Below, one piece after another: positions 1 through 9,914 of a DNA stretch of 64,000 bases (position 1 is the first letter of the stretch; each line of letters starts with the position of its first letter). The DNA lies in NCBI GenBank assembly GCA_977006965.1, contig OZ345381.1, positions 2,108,001 through 2,172,000 of the forward strand. The letters are read 5' to 3'. Source of the DNA: Phymatolithon calcareum. Taxonomy: Eukaryota; Rhodophyta; Florideophyceae; Hapalidiales. A program made the position numbers and the translations under genes. The notes beneath the pieces were generated by a model that searched no databases, was not told where the DNA came from, and saw nothing but the letters and a program-made list of their open reading frames with translations.

Positions 1-690
1 TTTACTGGTCACAAACCAGTGCGCCCACTCCTACGCGCGATGCCTGCGGGACAATATCAAACTGCACGTACGGCGGACGAGCTGCACGCGCGTCTCGTAT
101 TGGACATCGACCGGACACAAGAGGCTTTGGCGGAAATGCATCGAGACGTTACCGGACTCATCACGGCATCACGGCGCCGCCAAATTGCGGCACACAACAG
201 ACGTACAAACGTGCACGCAGCCAACTTCTCTATAGGAGATTTCGTTCTTGTGCGCCGCGCCGCCGCCGGTGGTCACAAGCTGAGTTTCATCTGGACCGGA
301 CCACGTCGAGTCGTGGACGTCAAGTCGGATCATGTCTACATCGTCGAGAACCTGGTGAATGGAAAGCGCGAAGTCACGCACGCCCGCCGATTGCAACTCT
401 ACCGCGCGGATATGGATGGAAAGCCTGTGTCTCAGCAGCTGTTGCGCGCAGCCAGCCACAATGAATCCCGCTACGAAACTGTTCACGCTCTCCGCGGTAT
501 CCGGACAGACGACGACGACGACATCCAGATTCAAGTTGAGTGGGACGGGCTTCCCGACGAGGTGGACCACACCTGGGAACCACTCAAACAGCTCTATGAA
601 GACGTACCAGACGTGCTTGACGACTTCCTCCGCAGCTGCGGAAACAAGGTGATCAAGCGACAAGCGCTCGCGCGTCTCAATCTCAACTAA
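1..690 (+). pseudogene. Ty3/gypsy polyprotein, C-terminal fragment (integrase tail and chromodomain)
   Basis: The reading frame is open at the left edge of the window, so this is the 3' end of a longer pol gene; it stops at 688-690. The first part resembles the integrase C-terminal region: a basic, Arg/His-rich helix followed by a GDFVLVRR-type beta strand and a WTGPRRV segment. Residues near the end (SRYETVHALRG ... VEWDGLPDEVDHTWEP) match a chromodomain, the chromatin-reading tail of chromovirus integrases that directs insertion. No stop or frameshift is visible in the part present, so it may belong to an intact element whose body lies to the left. It differs in sequence from the gypsy element at the right edge of the window, so it is another family. 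Confidence 0.8.
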
Positions 691-729
691 TGCCTGATTG
701 CGGTACCCTGGCAACCAGTCATGGGGCAC

Positions 730-1078
730 TGTAACAATCGCCGCACTCGCCGAGGTGTCCCGTACCTAAGTTCGTACCTTTTCGGACATACGCGTTATTT
801 TTGCGTCGGGTACTGACAGGAGCTTCGGTGAATTGATCGACGCCGAAGGGCGCAATAATCAAGCGGTTAATACTGACGGGCGCGAACCGCGCTCCGTGGG
901 CTCAAGTAAGTGTCGGGCGAATTTGTGCGCGTGCGAGCATGCAGTACGCCACGCATGGCCAGCTCCAGGCGGCGACCGCGCATCTGCGCGTGCGTGGAGA
1001 CACTGGCGGGCAACGGAATGGGCGCGACACAACATTGAGTACTGCCTAGTATTAACTTTACAGTGTTAGAATTGTTAC
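730..1078 (+). repeat. Probable 3' LTR of the gypsy element
   Basis: About 40 bp after the pol stop the sequence tgtaacaat appears, and its inverted partner attgttac ends near 1078, giving a TG-starting unit of about 350 bp with short inverted ends. The terminal CA is not perfect (ttacc). The preceding purine tract (catggggcac) is a weak polypurine tract. Position and ends suit an LTR; without a second copy in the window this stays tentative. Confidence 0.4.
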
Positions 1079-3138
1079 CTCATAAAGGCAGGCCTCTGGC
1101 GATCCCGGACTTCGGGTAGAGGCACATCGCCATCAAGTTCTCCCACCACACTTAGCGCGCGCGATCCCCCGGAAAGTGCTACATACCCCTCAAGAACGAC
1201 TTCTGATCTCTAAAATGGCGCGAAACTCGGACTCTACTTGAATCAATGCACGAAGCTGCTGTCGCGCATTAAAACGCCCAGAAAGACGCTCAGCGAATTC
1301 ACTCGACCTCGTTATTCACCCGTTGGTGCTACACTCCCAATGACCCGCCAATGCCATCGATGGAGACGGGAGCCCCATTGTATGGGTTTACATTGCACTC
1401 TGTCCAATCTTCCCGTGTGCGATTGTTGCCTATCGCGGCGACATCGTCCTCACATGCCGTAAAACATGTTGCGCTGTCCCTTCTTCTAGAAGTCGCAGCA
1501 TCACCATCGCATCCTGCAGGAAGAAGATCAGCACTTCTTCCTCTGCAAGCAGAAACAGCACCGGCGGGACCAGTAGCATAACCATCAGAGACAGCAGTAG
1601 CACGACATCAGGCACCAGAAGAAAGAACGACATGGGGACGGTCACCATGAATACCGTCATCAGGGCGGCCAGCTTGAGAAAGATCGGCTGTTGGCGAGGG
1701 TACTGCCGAGAGCTCGTGGAAATTAGCTCGCGGAGTCGAGCCATCGCCACTTAAACATTTGTTGCGCTTCCCCCACGGATGTCCGGAGAGACGGAAGCGC
1801 GTGGAAGAATGTCTTGCGCTTGCCCATCCATGATCACGCAGGTAAAAGTTCAGCTTGCAATGTGCTTGAGTCGAAGCGTTGGGGTTGCCCTGGGTGTGCA
1901 CCAGTTTCATAAGTGTTGGGTATTATGTGCATGATCCAGAGCAATAGGAATATGATGAGCAACAAACATGTAGACTCTGTGGGTATAGACTGGTGCAACA
2001 TTTGTCGCATCTCGTTATGATACAATCGAACAAACACGAACATGCCGGTATAGACCGGCCCTAAGTACTCACCAAGTTTGCCGTATTTACTAATATACTC
2101 ACTTTGCACAGGTGCGCTTATGATATGCCCATTACAGCAACCAGGGGCAGTTTTATTCTATGTGGGCCTAAAAAATCTAGATCTAGATTTCGAAATTTAT
2201 TGCAAAGTGTTAGACTTATTGGGCCTCTGGGGCTCTAATACTTCCTCCAAAGACCTTTTTGTGCCAGAAGCTACAGGTGGAGCGATGGTTAGGCGAGCTC
2301 CATTTTGAGTAGCAGAGAGCTGTAAAGCGTGTTTTTCGGCTCAGCGCAACAGCAAGTGAGTAGCCCTTCATCGGTGCGTGCAACGCTGGAGCGGACGTTG
2401 GAGCTCATTTCGTCTCAAAAAGGGACACATCTGTAGCGTCGCTGGCAAACTGTCAATTCATCTGGTGGACTAGAGCTTCTTTCGAAGTGGTTGACGAAAG
2501 TGAGGGTACGTGTGGTGATGAATGTAAATCTGCCCCCCGGCGCGAAGCTAAACTTCAAAAAGTTGTTTGACACTGTAAACGGTGAGTTAAATGGTGACCT
2601 GTTGTAATTTTACGACGTTCAAGCCGCAAAGGAATATTTTACAACGAGTACCAATCTTAACCGAAACATTCTAGTGGAGGTGGCTTTGAAATAATTACGC
2701 CGACTGACACCGCTTTGGGTAGACGATAGTGTTGATTGATAAGATAGTGTAGACAAACTGATATAAGTAGGTGGGTAAGAGCAGCTACACAAAGGAAAGA
2801 CAAGAACACAAAACCCCCGAAACTAAGCGAACGAGAAGACATCAAATTGCAACTTTATCTCGAATTGCCACAGGGCGCTGAGGAGACCTCACCTTGAAAT
2901 CGGACGCTGGAGGAGGAATCCTGAACCCTGCCGTTCGGGCGCTGGATCGGACCGATATACATGCTGGAAGGACTCGTGTTGCTGACCACACCCGTTAAGG
3001 TTTTCACTCCGTTAATTGAGCAGAATTACAGTTGCTATAATACGGTACCACACGTGTGAGCAGACTGTTACCACCGGACCAGTACGATGGACCAGAGCTA
3101 GAGGACTGTCAGGCAAACTGTTGATCATAAGTGCACCT
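1079..3138. other. Intergenic stretch with no supported gene
   Basis: Only short overlapping open frames on both strands, none with a recognisable domain. The left part is GC-rich like the gypsy element and the right part AT-rich. No tandem repeat or RNA gene was recognised. Confidence 0.6.
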
Positions 3139-3182
3139 AGTAAATACTGCAAACTTGGTGATTATATAAGTAATTTCCTCTA
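3139..3182 (+). repeat. Dispersed repeat, copy 1 (transposon-end-like)
   Basis: The 44-bp segment starting tagtaaatactgcaaact and ending agtaatttcctct recurs at 61003-61046 with roughly 37 of 44 matches. Its last part recurs in inverted orientation at 10027-10042. It lies shortly before the Harbinger-type transposase, so it may be a terminal or subterminal repeat of that element. Exact element ends and target duplications were not resolved. Confidence 0.45.
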
Positions 3183-3203
3183 ATTTTAATCATAATGGAT
3201 CGC

Positions 3204-3261
3204 CTGCAGTAAAAGCGAGAACTTTTAGGCCGCGGTCAAGAAATTACGGCTTTTACTGCAG
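3204..3261. repeat. Hairpin with 13-bp perfect arms
   Basis: ctgcagtaaaagc at 3204-3216 is followed by its exact reverse complement at 3249-3261, with a 32-nt loop. It sits about 100 bp before the transposase ATG and could be a subterminal inverted repeat of the element. Confidence 0.6.
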
Positions 3262-3366
3262 CTATTTGCTTCCGATTGCGTAACGATTTCGATATTCGCG
3301 GCAAACTACGGTCTCTAAAACCCCTTCGAACTCCAACGACTACTCCATGGTCTCATTGTCGCCAGT

Positions 3367-4611
3367 ATGATAGTCTCAGCTACGCCGACTAAGAAGCTTA
3401 TGCTAGTTAGCAGCGCGTTGGTGAATGTTTTGTCTCTGTTCGACTCTAGTTTAGATGAAGCGCTTGCTCAGCGCTTCTGCTCTGCCTCAAAGCGGCGGGA
3501 CCGTCTCACTTTCAAGTCAGTGACAAGGAATCTATCCGACATCGAGTTTCGGCGTGCGTTCCACCTCTCGTGGCTTTTGTTCTACAAGATCGTCAATATT
3601 TTGCGCCAGAATTTGGCTCGGAACGAGCACCAGGCGAAAAGGTCGAGTGGAAGTGTCATTAGCCCCTGCGTTCGCCTCGCCGTGACGCTCAGAATGGTGG
3701 CCGACGCGTCCTATATTGACTAGATGATGTCATTTCGTCTAGGGCGGTCAACTGTCTATGCGATATTTCACGAGACGGTGCGCGCGATTGTTACCGAGAT
3801 CAAGATGCCAGTCGTGCTGCTAGACGACGAACAAGAGCTTAAGAATATCGCGAACAGTTTTCATCAGTCGCGGAGCGCGCCGAGTCCGCTGTACGGCTGT
3901 GTCGGTGCCGTCGACGGCATAGCCATCGCTGTAACCAAGCCTCCCGATGAGTACGTTCCACGGAATTTTTACTGCAGGAAAATCATGTACGCATTGTCTG
4001 TTCAAGTCGTTGTCGACGGAAACTACCGGTTTTTGTAGATGTCCTGTCGGTGCGTCGTTTCCACTCATGACTCCGTTGCCTTCTCTGTCTCTTATCTCGC
4101 ACAAAGGCTTCGAGAAGGTGAACTGCGCTCTGGGTATTGGCTTGCCGGTGATGCTGCGTACTTGTGCTGCGACGGCATGTGCACTCCGTGGTCTTTGGGG
4201 GCGCTACGCCATCCTGTAGATGGGATTTTCCGTGATTCGTTCAACTTCTACCACAGTTCCCTACGTCTACAAGTCGAGCAAGAATTTGGCATTCTCGTGC
4301 GTCGCTGGGGAATTCTGTGGAGGCCTTTGTCATACTCGATGGTCGACAACTTACCCATCGTATTGGCGGCGATGAGACTGCATAACTTCGCTATTAACAA
4401 AGACGAGATGGCGTTATCCTTCTTGACGACGTTCGAGGAGCATGTCACGGACGACGCTGCACGCCAATGGTTAGCAGAATGTAACGATTTACTTAGTCAA
4501 ATTGCTGGTGGGAATGAAGGGGCTCGCTCCGACCTGAATACCAGTGCCTTGCGAGAACTAATGACAAAGATGCTGAAAGAAAAAGGTATCACTCGTCCAC
4601 CTCAGTCCTAA
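3367..4611 (+). pseudogene. PIF/Harbinger-type DDE transposase with two in-frame TAG stops
   Basis: Three consecutive open segments (3367-3723, 3724-4038, 4039-4611) lie in one frame, separated only by TAG codons at 3721-3723 and 4036-4038. Joined, they cover about 414 codons, a normal length for this family. The DDE nuclease core is readable: first Asp at 3913-3915 (GAVDGI), second Asp at 4150-4152 (AGDAAY), catalytic Glu at 4276-4278 (VEQEFG), followed by the usual LHN motif (RLHNFAI). All three catalytic residues remain, so decay is recent or the stops are tolerated. Established family role: cut-and-paste transposition with a partner DNA-binding protein and 3-bp target duplications. The likely partner is the convergent ORF at 4687-6904. 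Two nonsense mutations in an otherwise clean frame are the simplest reading. Confidence 0.85.
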
Positions 4612-4980
4612 CGATAGGGGGTACCGCTAGCTACGGTCGTGAGCAAGCTCTGCATCCAGTCTAGACTGCATCTGTATTATCGCTTTCTAAAGCAGTTTCA
4701 CAGTGTTTGAAGTAAAAGAGTCACCGTCGTTGCCCATATTCTCTGTTTCGGCTCGTTCTTTTGTGAGTGCCACAATATTCTTTAGCAGCGCCACAGATGC
4801 GGCGTATTCCTCCTTCGATGCTGCGTTGCCACTGCCAGCACTCTCAGCGCTGCTTTGTCCGGTACCCTTCGTATCGGACTTGATGTATGCCATCATCGTG
4901 TCCGGGAGGTGTGGGGTTTGAAACGAACAAGTTGGCACACTGGCTCTGGTCGGGTTGTTCCCTGGCAAAAAAGGCGAGGG

Positions 4981-5085
4981 CGCCGCGAAGCGGCGACCTT
5001 TAGAAAAAAAGAATTGGATCAAAGGATGACTTGGCAGTATGAGAAATGGATCAATGGAAGAATCTGGAAGCCGCGAAGCGGCTTC
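4981..5085. repeat. Pair of GC-rich hairpins sharing the core gccgcgaagcggc
   Basis: A 6-bp-arm hairpin with a gaa loop lies at 4981-4995 and an 8-bp-arm hairpin with the same core and loop at 5067-5085. They fall in the part of the minus-strand ORF that looks non-coding, which supports an intron or insertion there. Confidence 0.6.
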
Positions 5086-6370
5086 ACTGTAATGCTTACA
5101 GTTTAAGCAATTGTAAGCTGTAAGCAGCACTATGTAAGCAGTGGTTCTGGAGTTTGTCCTTGGTGATCCTTCATGGTGTAAGTACGCAACGAAACCTACG
5201 GTACTGTAATGACTGTAAGGATATCTGCAAGGGCTTGCTGTAAATGCAAGCTGTAATGAAAATTTGAAGGGAGCTAGTTTTATAGTAAATAGAGAGTATG
5301 ATAGTGGTGTTGGACGTGACAGGAGGGTGCTCCGTTTTTCATCGCGGCCTGTCGCGGCCTCCATGGCTTCTTTCTGCTTCTTCCGCCTCTTTCGCTGTGA
5401 ACCACCCCTCATTTCCATATCTCCATCTTCAAATCCCGCGCCCCCGGGCGCGAGATTGCAGGCAAAATTTAGCAGCTCTGTGTCTTCGCCGAGCCGTCCA
5501 CACGTCAGCGTGTGGAACATCATACAAACATGACTCCCCTGAGACGACAATCCAGTCGAATTAGGTGCACGAGGAACGAAAAGGTGAAACTCCTTCCCTT
5601 CCGCGTCATTTTGACCGGAGCGACTCCATCGGTCGTACCTCCGCGTGGAAAGCCCGCGCACCGCAAAAAATTTGTCCTTTTGCCAAACACTAGAGCGAAA
5701 AGAAAGTGGCTTTGCATTAGGATCGGCCACGCTGAGGTCTTCGTCGTCGCCGTTAACGCACCCCCTAACGTCGATCGCAACCTTGAACGACGTTTCATTG
5801 AAAACTCGCTCGACAATCGTCGTCCAGAACGTGTCTCGTCCCTCCCGGCGCTGCTGCTGCTCACGGGTCAGGTCTTGACCTGAAGCAATTAGCGCAGCTC
5901 GTGCATCGTCGTCCTCAATGAGTACGCCCATGAGGCGAGCGAACTCGGACGTATACATAGGTTGCTCGGCCTTCTTCGCGGCTCGGCTGCGCTTGCCCTC
6001 CACAGAAGTGGTGTCTCGCACGACCTTAGCAGAAGGGGCGATGTATACAGTAGCAACCTGGTTACGCGGAGAACGCCAAAACCCCGTATACTCATCGCCA
6101 GTCACCGAATCGTACGTAGCAGATGAGTCGCACACACGTGCGTCGGAATGCATAAGAAGACGACAAACGAGAGTGTTCTTCCACCCAGTGTTCTTCACAT
6201 TTACCTTACGTGCTAGAGCAGTCAATATCCGAACGCCACAGTGCAGCAACCAAGTGTACAAATAGTCACGGCTAGCCGGTGTGGTTAGCACATGGTGCTC
6301 CGGTAAGTACACTTTCAGCCACTGACACACTGCCTTCACGCCGCCCTCGGAGTCCACTTCGTCTCCTCCG

Positions 6371-6680
6371 AACTCGCCACCCTCCGCGGGCGCCATCACC
6401 ATGTGCGCGGCGGTCTGCAGCATGGACTCATTAGCACGACGGCCAGCATCATCAACAGCCAACTCGCCGCCCGCGGCAGGCGGCGTCACCATATGCATGG
6501 CGGTTGGCAGTATGGACGCATTAGCACGACGGTCTGAATCGTCATTTGCGAACTCACCGCCCGCGGCGGACGGCGTCACCATGTGCGCGGCGGTTTGTAG
6601 TATATGTGCGACGGTCACCATCATCATTTTCGAACTCACCGCCCGTGGTGGGCGGCGTCACCATGTGCGCGGCGGACGGC
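6371..6680. repeat. 90-bp coding minisatellite (two full, one shortened, one partial copy)
   Basis: Units start with aactcgcc/aactcacc at 6371, 6461, 6551 and 6633. The first two are 90 bp (30 codons), the third is 82 bp, and the fourth is partial. The 8-bp loss in unit three changes the reading frame of the minus-strand ORF. Confidence 0.85.
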
Positions 6681-7476
6681 GGTGATGCAGCGTAGGACGC
6701 AGTTGGCCGCGATGATGATGGCGGTGCAGCGTGCAAACGATACCCCGAGCACGCGTGCGGTGTATGAGCAGGAAGAGGCGACGGAGAAGCTGGATGATTG
6801 GCAGGTTGCATCTGGGGCACTAGCGCAGCCGATGGTGAGAGCGTAGGCGCCCCAGAGTGGGTAGACGGAGCGACAGAAGCGTTAGTGTTGGCGCCGTGCG
6901 CCATGACGTCCGACTCGGGCGAGCGATACACGGCAGTTAGTAGAAGTAGCAGAATGGGTAGGCTTGGATGTGCTAGTGCCGATACAAGCGGCGGGAAGGT
7001 CGGTTGTGGGGGAATGGCGAGTTCTCGTGCTTGTACGACTGCGCTCTGAGAAAGCCGGTGGTGAACCGCATGAATAGCGGCGATCCATATTTGTTGTGCA
7101 CAACCGAAGCAGTTTGACGGCACTGGTTTGGACGAGAGACAAGCGTTGCGTTCAGTGTCGACTCGTTACTAGCTGCATAAATTCGATTTCCAGCCGGTAC
7201 CAGCGGTTCCGAGACGCCACAGGCCATTCGCTTGAACCTCAGAGCCGTTACTGGCCTCTCAAAGTAGTTGCATGCACATGAAGAGTAACAGCGGAGTGCT
7301 CGTACTGCACAGTACAACGCAGCAGAACTGGCTGTCGAGATTATACAAGAAACGTGAGAATAGAATTACGGAAACTGGATGCAACTCCAGGACGCCTGCA
7401 TATTTTGAACGGATGGGCATGGACTGCTGGACCCTGCGGTCCTATTCGATTTACAGTAGCGCCGTGTGTCGTATGC

Positions 7477-9914
7477 GAAAAACCTGGGTATCATAGGTTC
7501 CCCCCAATAATGGGCCACCCTAATAATGGGCCACATAAATTTTAGTAATAATATATGAGAATATGCCCAAAATCGACATCGAAACACGATTTTTCGGCAT
7601 TCTATGAGCCATTCTCGGCAAAATTATTGTGTAAAAGCCTATTCTGATGCGCTAATCGAAATCTGCGAGGCTGAATACGTGGGGAGAGGATGTTGATCTT
7701 TTTAACGGTCATCGTCGGTGCGTTATCGCCGTTTTCACGTAGGGTTGTCTCTGAGAGTGGGCAGAGAGCTCATCTTGGCCATCACCATAGCGCCAACATG
7801 TGCTCCTTCATTACTCTCAGCGACAGCCAGAAGCGTCTCGTTGCTGCAGTTCGTGAGAGCAAAGACAATCCGCAATCTTCCCTTCGCACGCTCAGCAAGA
7901 AGTTCAGCGTCCCGCATACGACACTGCAACGGTTATGCCAGACCGATGGGTCCGTTGAAGCTATTCTCGGCATGAGGGAGGGGAGAGGCAGAAAGCAAAG
8001 ACTAAACCCGCAGGAGGAGCAGCTCATTGTAGATGCGGCTCTGGAGTTCCGGACAAACGGCACTCCGCTGTGTCGTGACACTTTGCAAGACCTGGCTCAA
8101 ACACTAATCCAAACTTTGCCACCTGAGCGGCGGGCTGCCTTCGACTTTAACGGGGAAAGACCGGGAAAGCGTTGGATAACGAAATTGCTCCAACGTTTCC
8201 CAGCCTTGTCTTCAAAAACAAGAGCAAATCTGGAACACGACCGTGCAGAGGAGATGACACCTGAAATCGTCGCAACCCACTTCGCTCGTATTCAGGAGCT
8301 CTGTGTTAAGTACAACATTCGGCAGGGAGCACACATCTTTAATCTCGATGAGTCGGGATTTTCAATTAGAGGCATGACTTTGGGAGGCCGGAAGAAGTAT
8401 ATTGTAAGAAGAGGAACACGTGGTAATACAAGAAATGTGAAGTTCAGGGGCACTATTGACCATGTGACACTTATGCCCGTCGTGTCTGGTGCAGGGCAGG
8501 TGTTTACACCAGTTATCGTTCTTCCGGGAGTTGAAGCGAAGTACAAAAAACTGCAGCGTGGGGGCTTCCAGACACCCGCAAATTTCCTCCCGGAGCCAAA
8601 TTACTTTACTATAGAAAGGTCGCGGGTGTGGACGGGGAAATATTTTACTCATGGGCACTGAACTTGACAGAGGAGACCAATTTTTTAAGAAGAGGCGGGC
8701 AGAAGTTGTTGCTGGTTTTTGATGGCTTTTCCGGACACTTAACATTCCGCACTCTGAACCATTTAAAAACAAATGGTATTATCGTTGTGGGGCTTCCTGC
8801 ACACACTTCTCACGCTCTTCAACCCCTCGATGTGGGTGTGTTTGGTCCACTGAAGGAGAAGTTTCGTCAACAGTTGTCTGCCCGGTCGGTGACATCTTCA
8901 AAGAACAAAAGGAACGATATTTAAACATTTTGTGAACTCTTACGGAGGGCACACCATAAAACAGTCACAGCAGCAAACATCACTGCGGGATTTCAACGCA
9001 ATGGTCTTTGGGTACAGTCAGCGCAAGGACCAGATCCGACTAAGATTCGAAGTGAAGACTTCACATCTTCGGCGATAAGTCACTTCCTGATAGAAGAAAT
9101 GCCGGTGACAATGAGTACGGCTACCCTACAGCACAGATCCGACGAACCCCAGGCTCGTATTGAAAACTACAGACAACTTTGCGATTTGTTTCTTTCGAGG
9201 TCGGAGCAACTTTGCTCCGATGATGCAATTGTTCTGGAAAGTGGCACTATAAAAGTATCAACGCGTAGTGGGGCAATATTGACAAGCGAAAACGTTCTAT
9301 CAACACTGGAGGAGGCTGAAAAGAGAAAGGCTCAAGAAGCTGCAAGGAAAGCAGCAGCAGCGGAGGACCGACTACGCAGGAACGAAGTTGTTGCTGCAAA
9401 AAAGCAGGAAAAACGGGTTGAAAAAATTCTGATGCAGAAAAAAAGGACGATGTCGAAGAGGCTGCCGTGCAAGAGCACAAGAGTGCTCCGGTTTGCCGGC
9501 GTCAGCGTCTCAAGTAGACTCGCGCAAACAGGCACGACCATGCCAAGCGACGACGCCTGCACTTTGCTGACCGCCAAGGAGCATCATGTTGAAATTGAAA
9601 TCTTGAATTTATGATACTTTTATTTGCAATGAATTTTCTGACCAATTAAAATGAGTGGCCCAGATTTAGAGCACCGATCCTGAAATCGTGGAATTCAGAC
9701 CCTAACTTGTTTCATTGGATACAGGAAGATCCTCCCTTGCTGCGCGAATGCCGTGACTCCATGTGAGTGGCTCATGTCGTAAGCTTGCCAACGATGTAGG
9801 ATACTTGTGAAACATCAAACTCAATGTATATTTTGCATTTATTCTTATGAGCGCCTGCAGAGTGGCCTATTATTAGGGGACCCTACGATTTGGCATGCCA
9901 TACCCAGGTTTTTC
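7477..9914 (+). mobile_element. pogo/Tc1-type DNA transposon, degenerate
   Basis: A pogo-like transposase is bracketed by two nested inverted pairs. The inner pair is 7496-7518 and 9862-9883 (gg(t/g)tcccc ... aataat(g/a)ggccac type), each preceded by TA, as expected for the TA target of this superfamily. The outer pair is an exact 15-mer gaaaaacctgggtat at 7477-7491 with its complement at 9900-9914. The inner repeat also has a short direct echo (aataatgggccac twice) at the left end. True ends are either the inner TA-flanked pair or the outer pair. Confidence 0.7.
7798..9614 (+). pseudogene. pogo-like transposase (DDE_1 type) with one frameshift and one stop
   Basis: The best start is the ATG at 7798 (MCSFITLSDSQKRLV); an earlier ATG at 7690 adds 36 unlike residues. 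A psq-type helix-turn-helix (SSLRTLSKKFSVPHTTLQRL) is followed by a CENP-B-like DNA-binding segment and the DDD nuclease. Catalytic positions are the Asp at 8347-8349 (FNLDES), the Asp at 8721-8723 (FDGFSG) and the Asp at 8829-8831 (LQPLDVGVFGPLK). The frame changes near 8610-8625, where one phase ends in NYFTIERS and another continues GVDGEIFYSWALN. A TAA at 8922-8924 interrupts the second phase, after which the same frame resumes (TVTAANITAGFQRNGLW) and ends in a charged coiled coil. All three Asp residues survive, but the gene cannot make a full protein. Confidence 0.85.

Larger units (their letters stand above)
4687..6904 (-). pseudogene. Second ORF of the Harbinger-type element (frameshifted; probable partner protein)
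   Basis: Starting at the ATG at 6904, the frame runs through a Ser/Pro/Ala-rich leader into tandem 30-residue repeats (AAHMVTPPAAGGEF-type). There an 82-bp repeat unit, instead of 90 bp, shifts the frame into the long ORF that ends at 4687. The conserved-looking core (FARLMGVLIEDDDARAALIASG ... WTTIVERVFN ... GLSTRRYDRWSRSGQND) resembles a type of uncharacterised second ORF found beside DDE transposons; this is from memory of the pattern, not a search. After a basic patch (RKRRKKQK) the translation loses coding character, with hairpins and repeats at about 4980-5330. That part is probably an intron or a non-coding insertion, and a coiled-coil-like tail (EEYAASVALLKNIVALTKE) follows. It converges on the transposase, 75 bp away. 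Confidence 0.5.

Noticed and set aside
6371-6680. CRISPR-like or regulatory direct repeats
   Set aside because: Contiguous 90-bp units without spacers, in frame with a protein; a coding minisatellite in a eukaryote.
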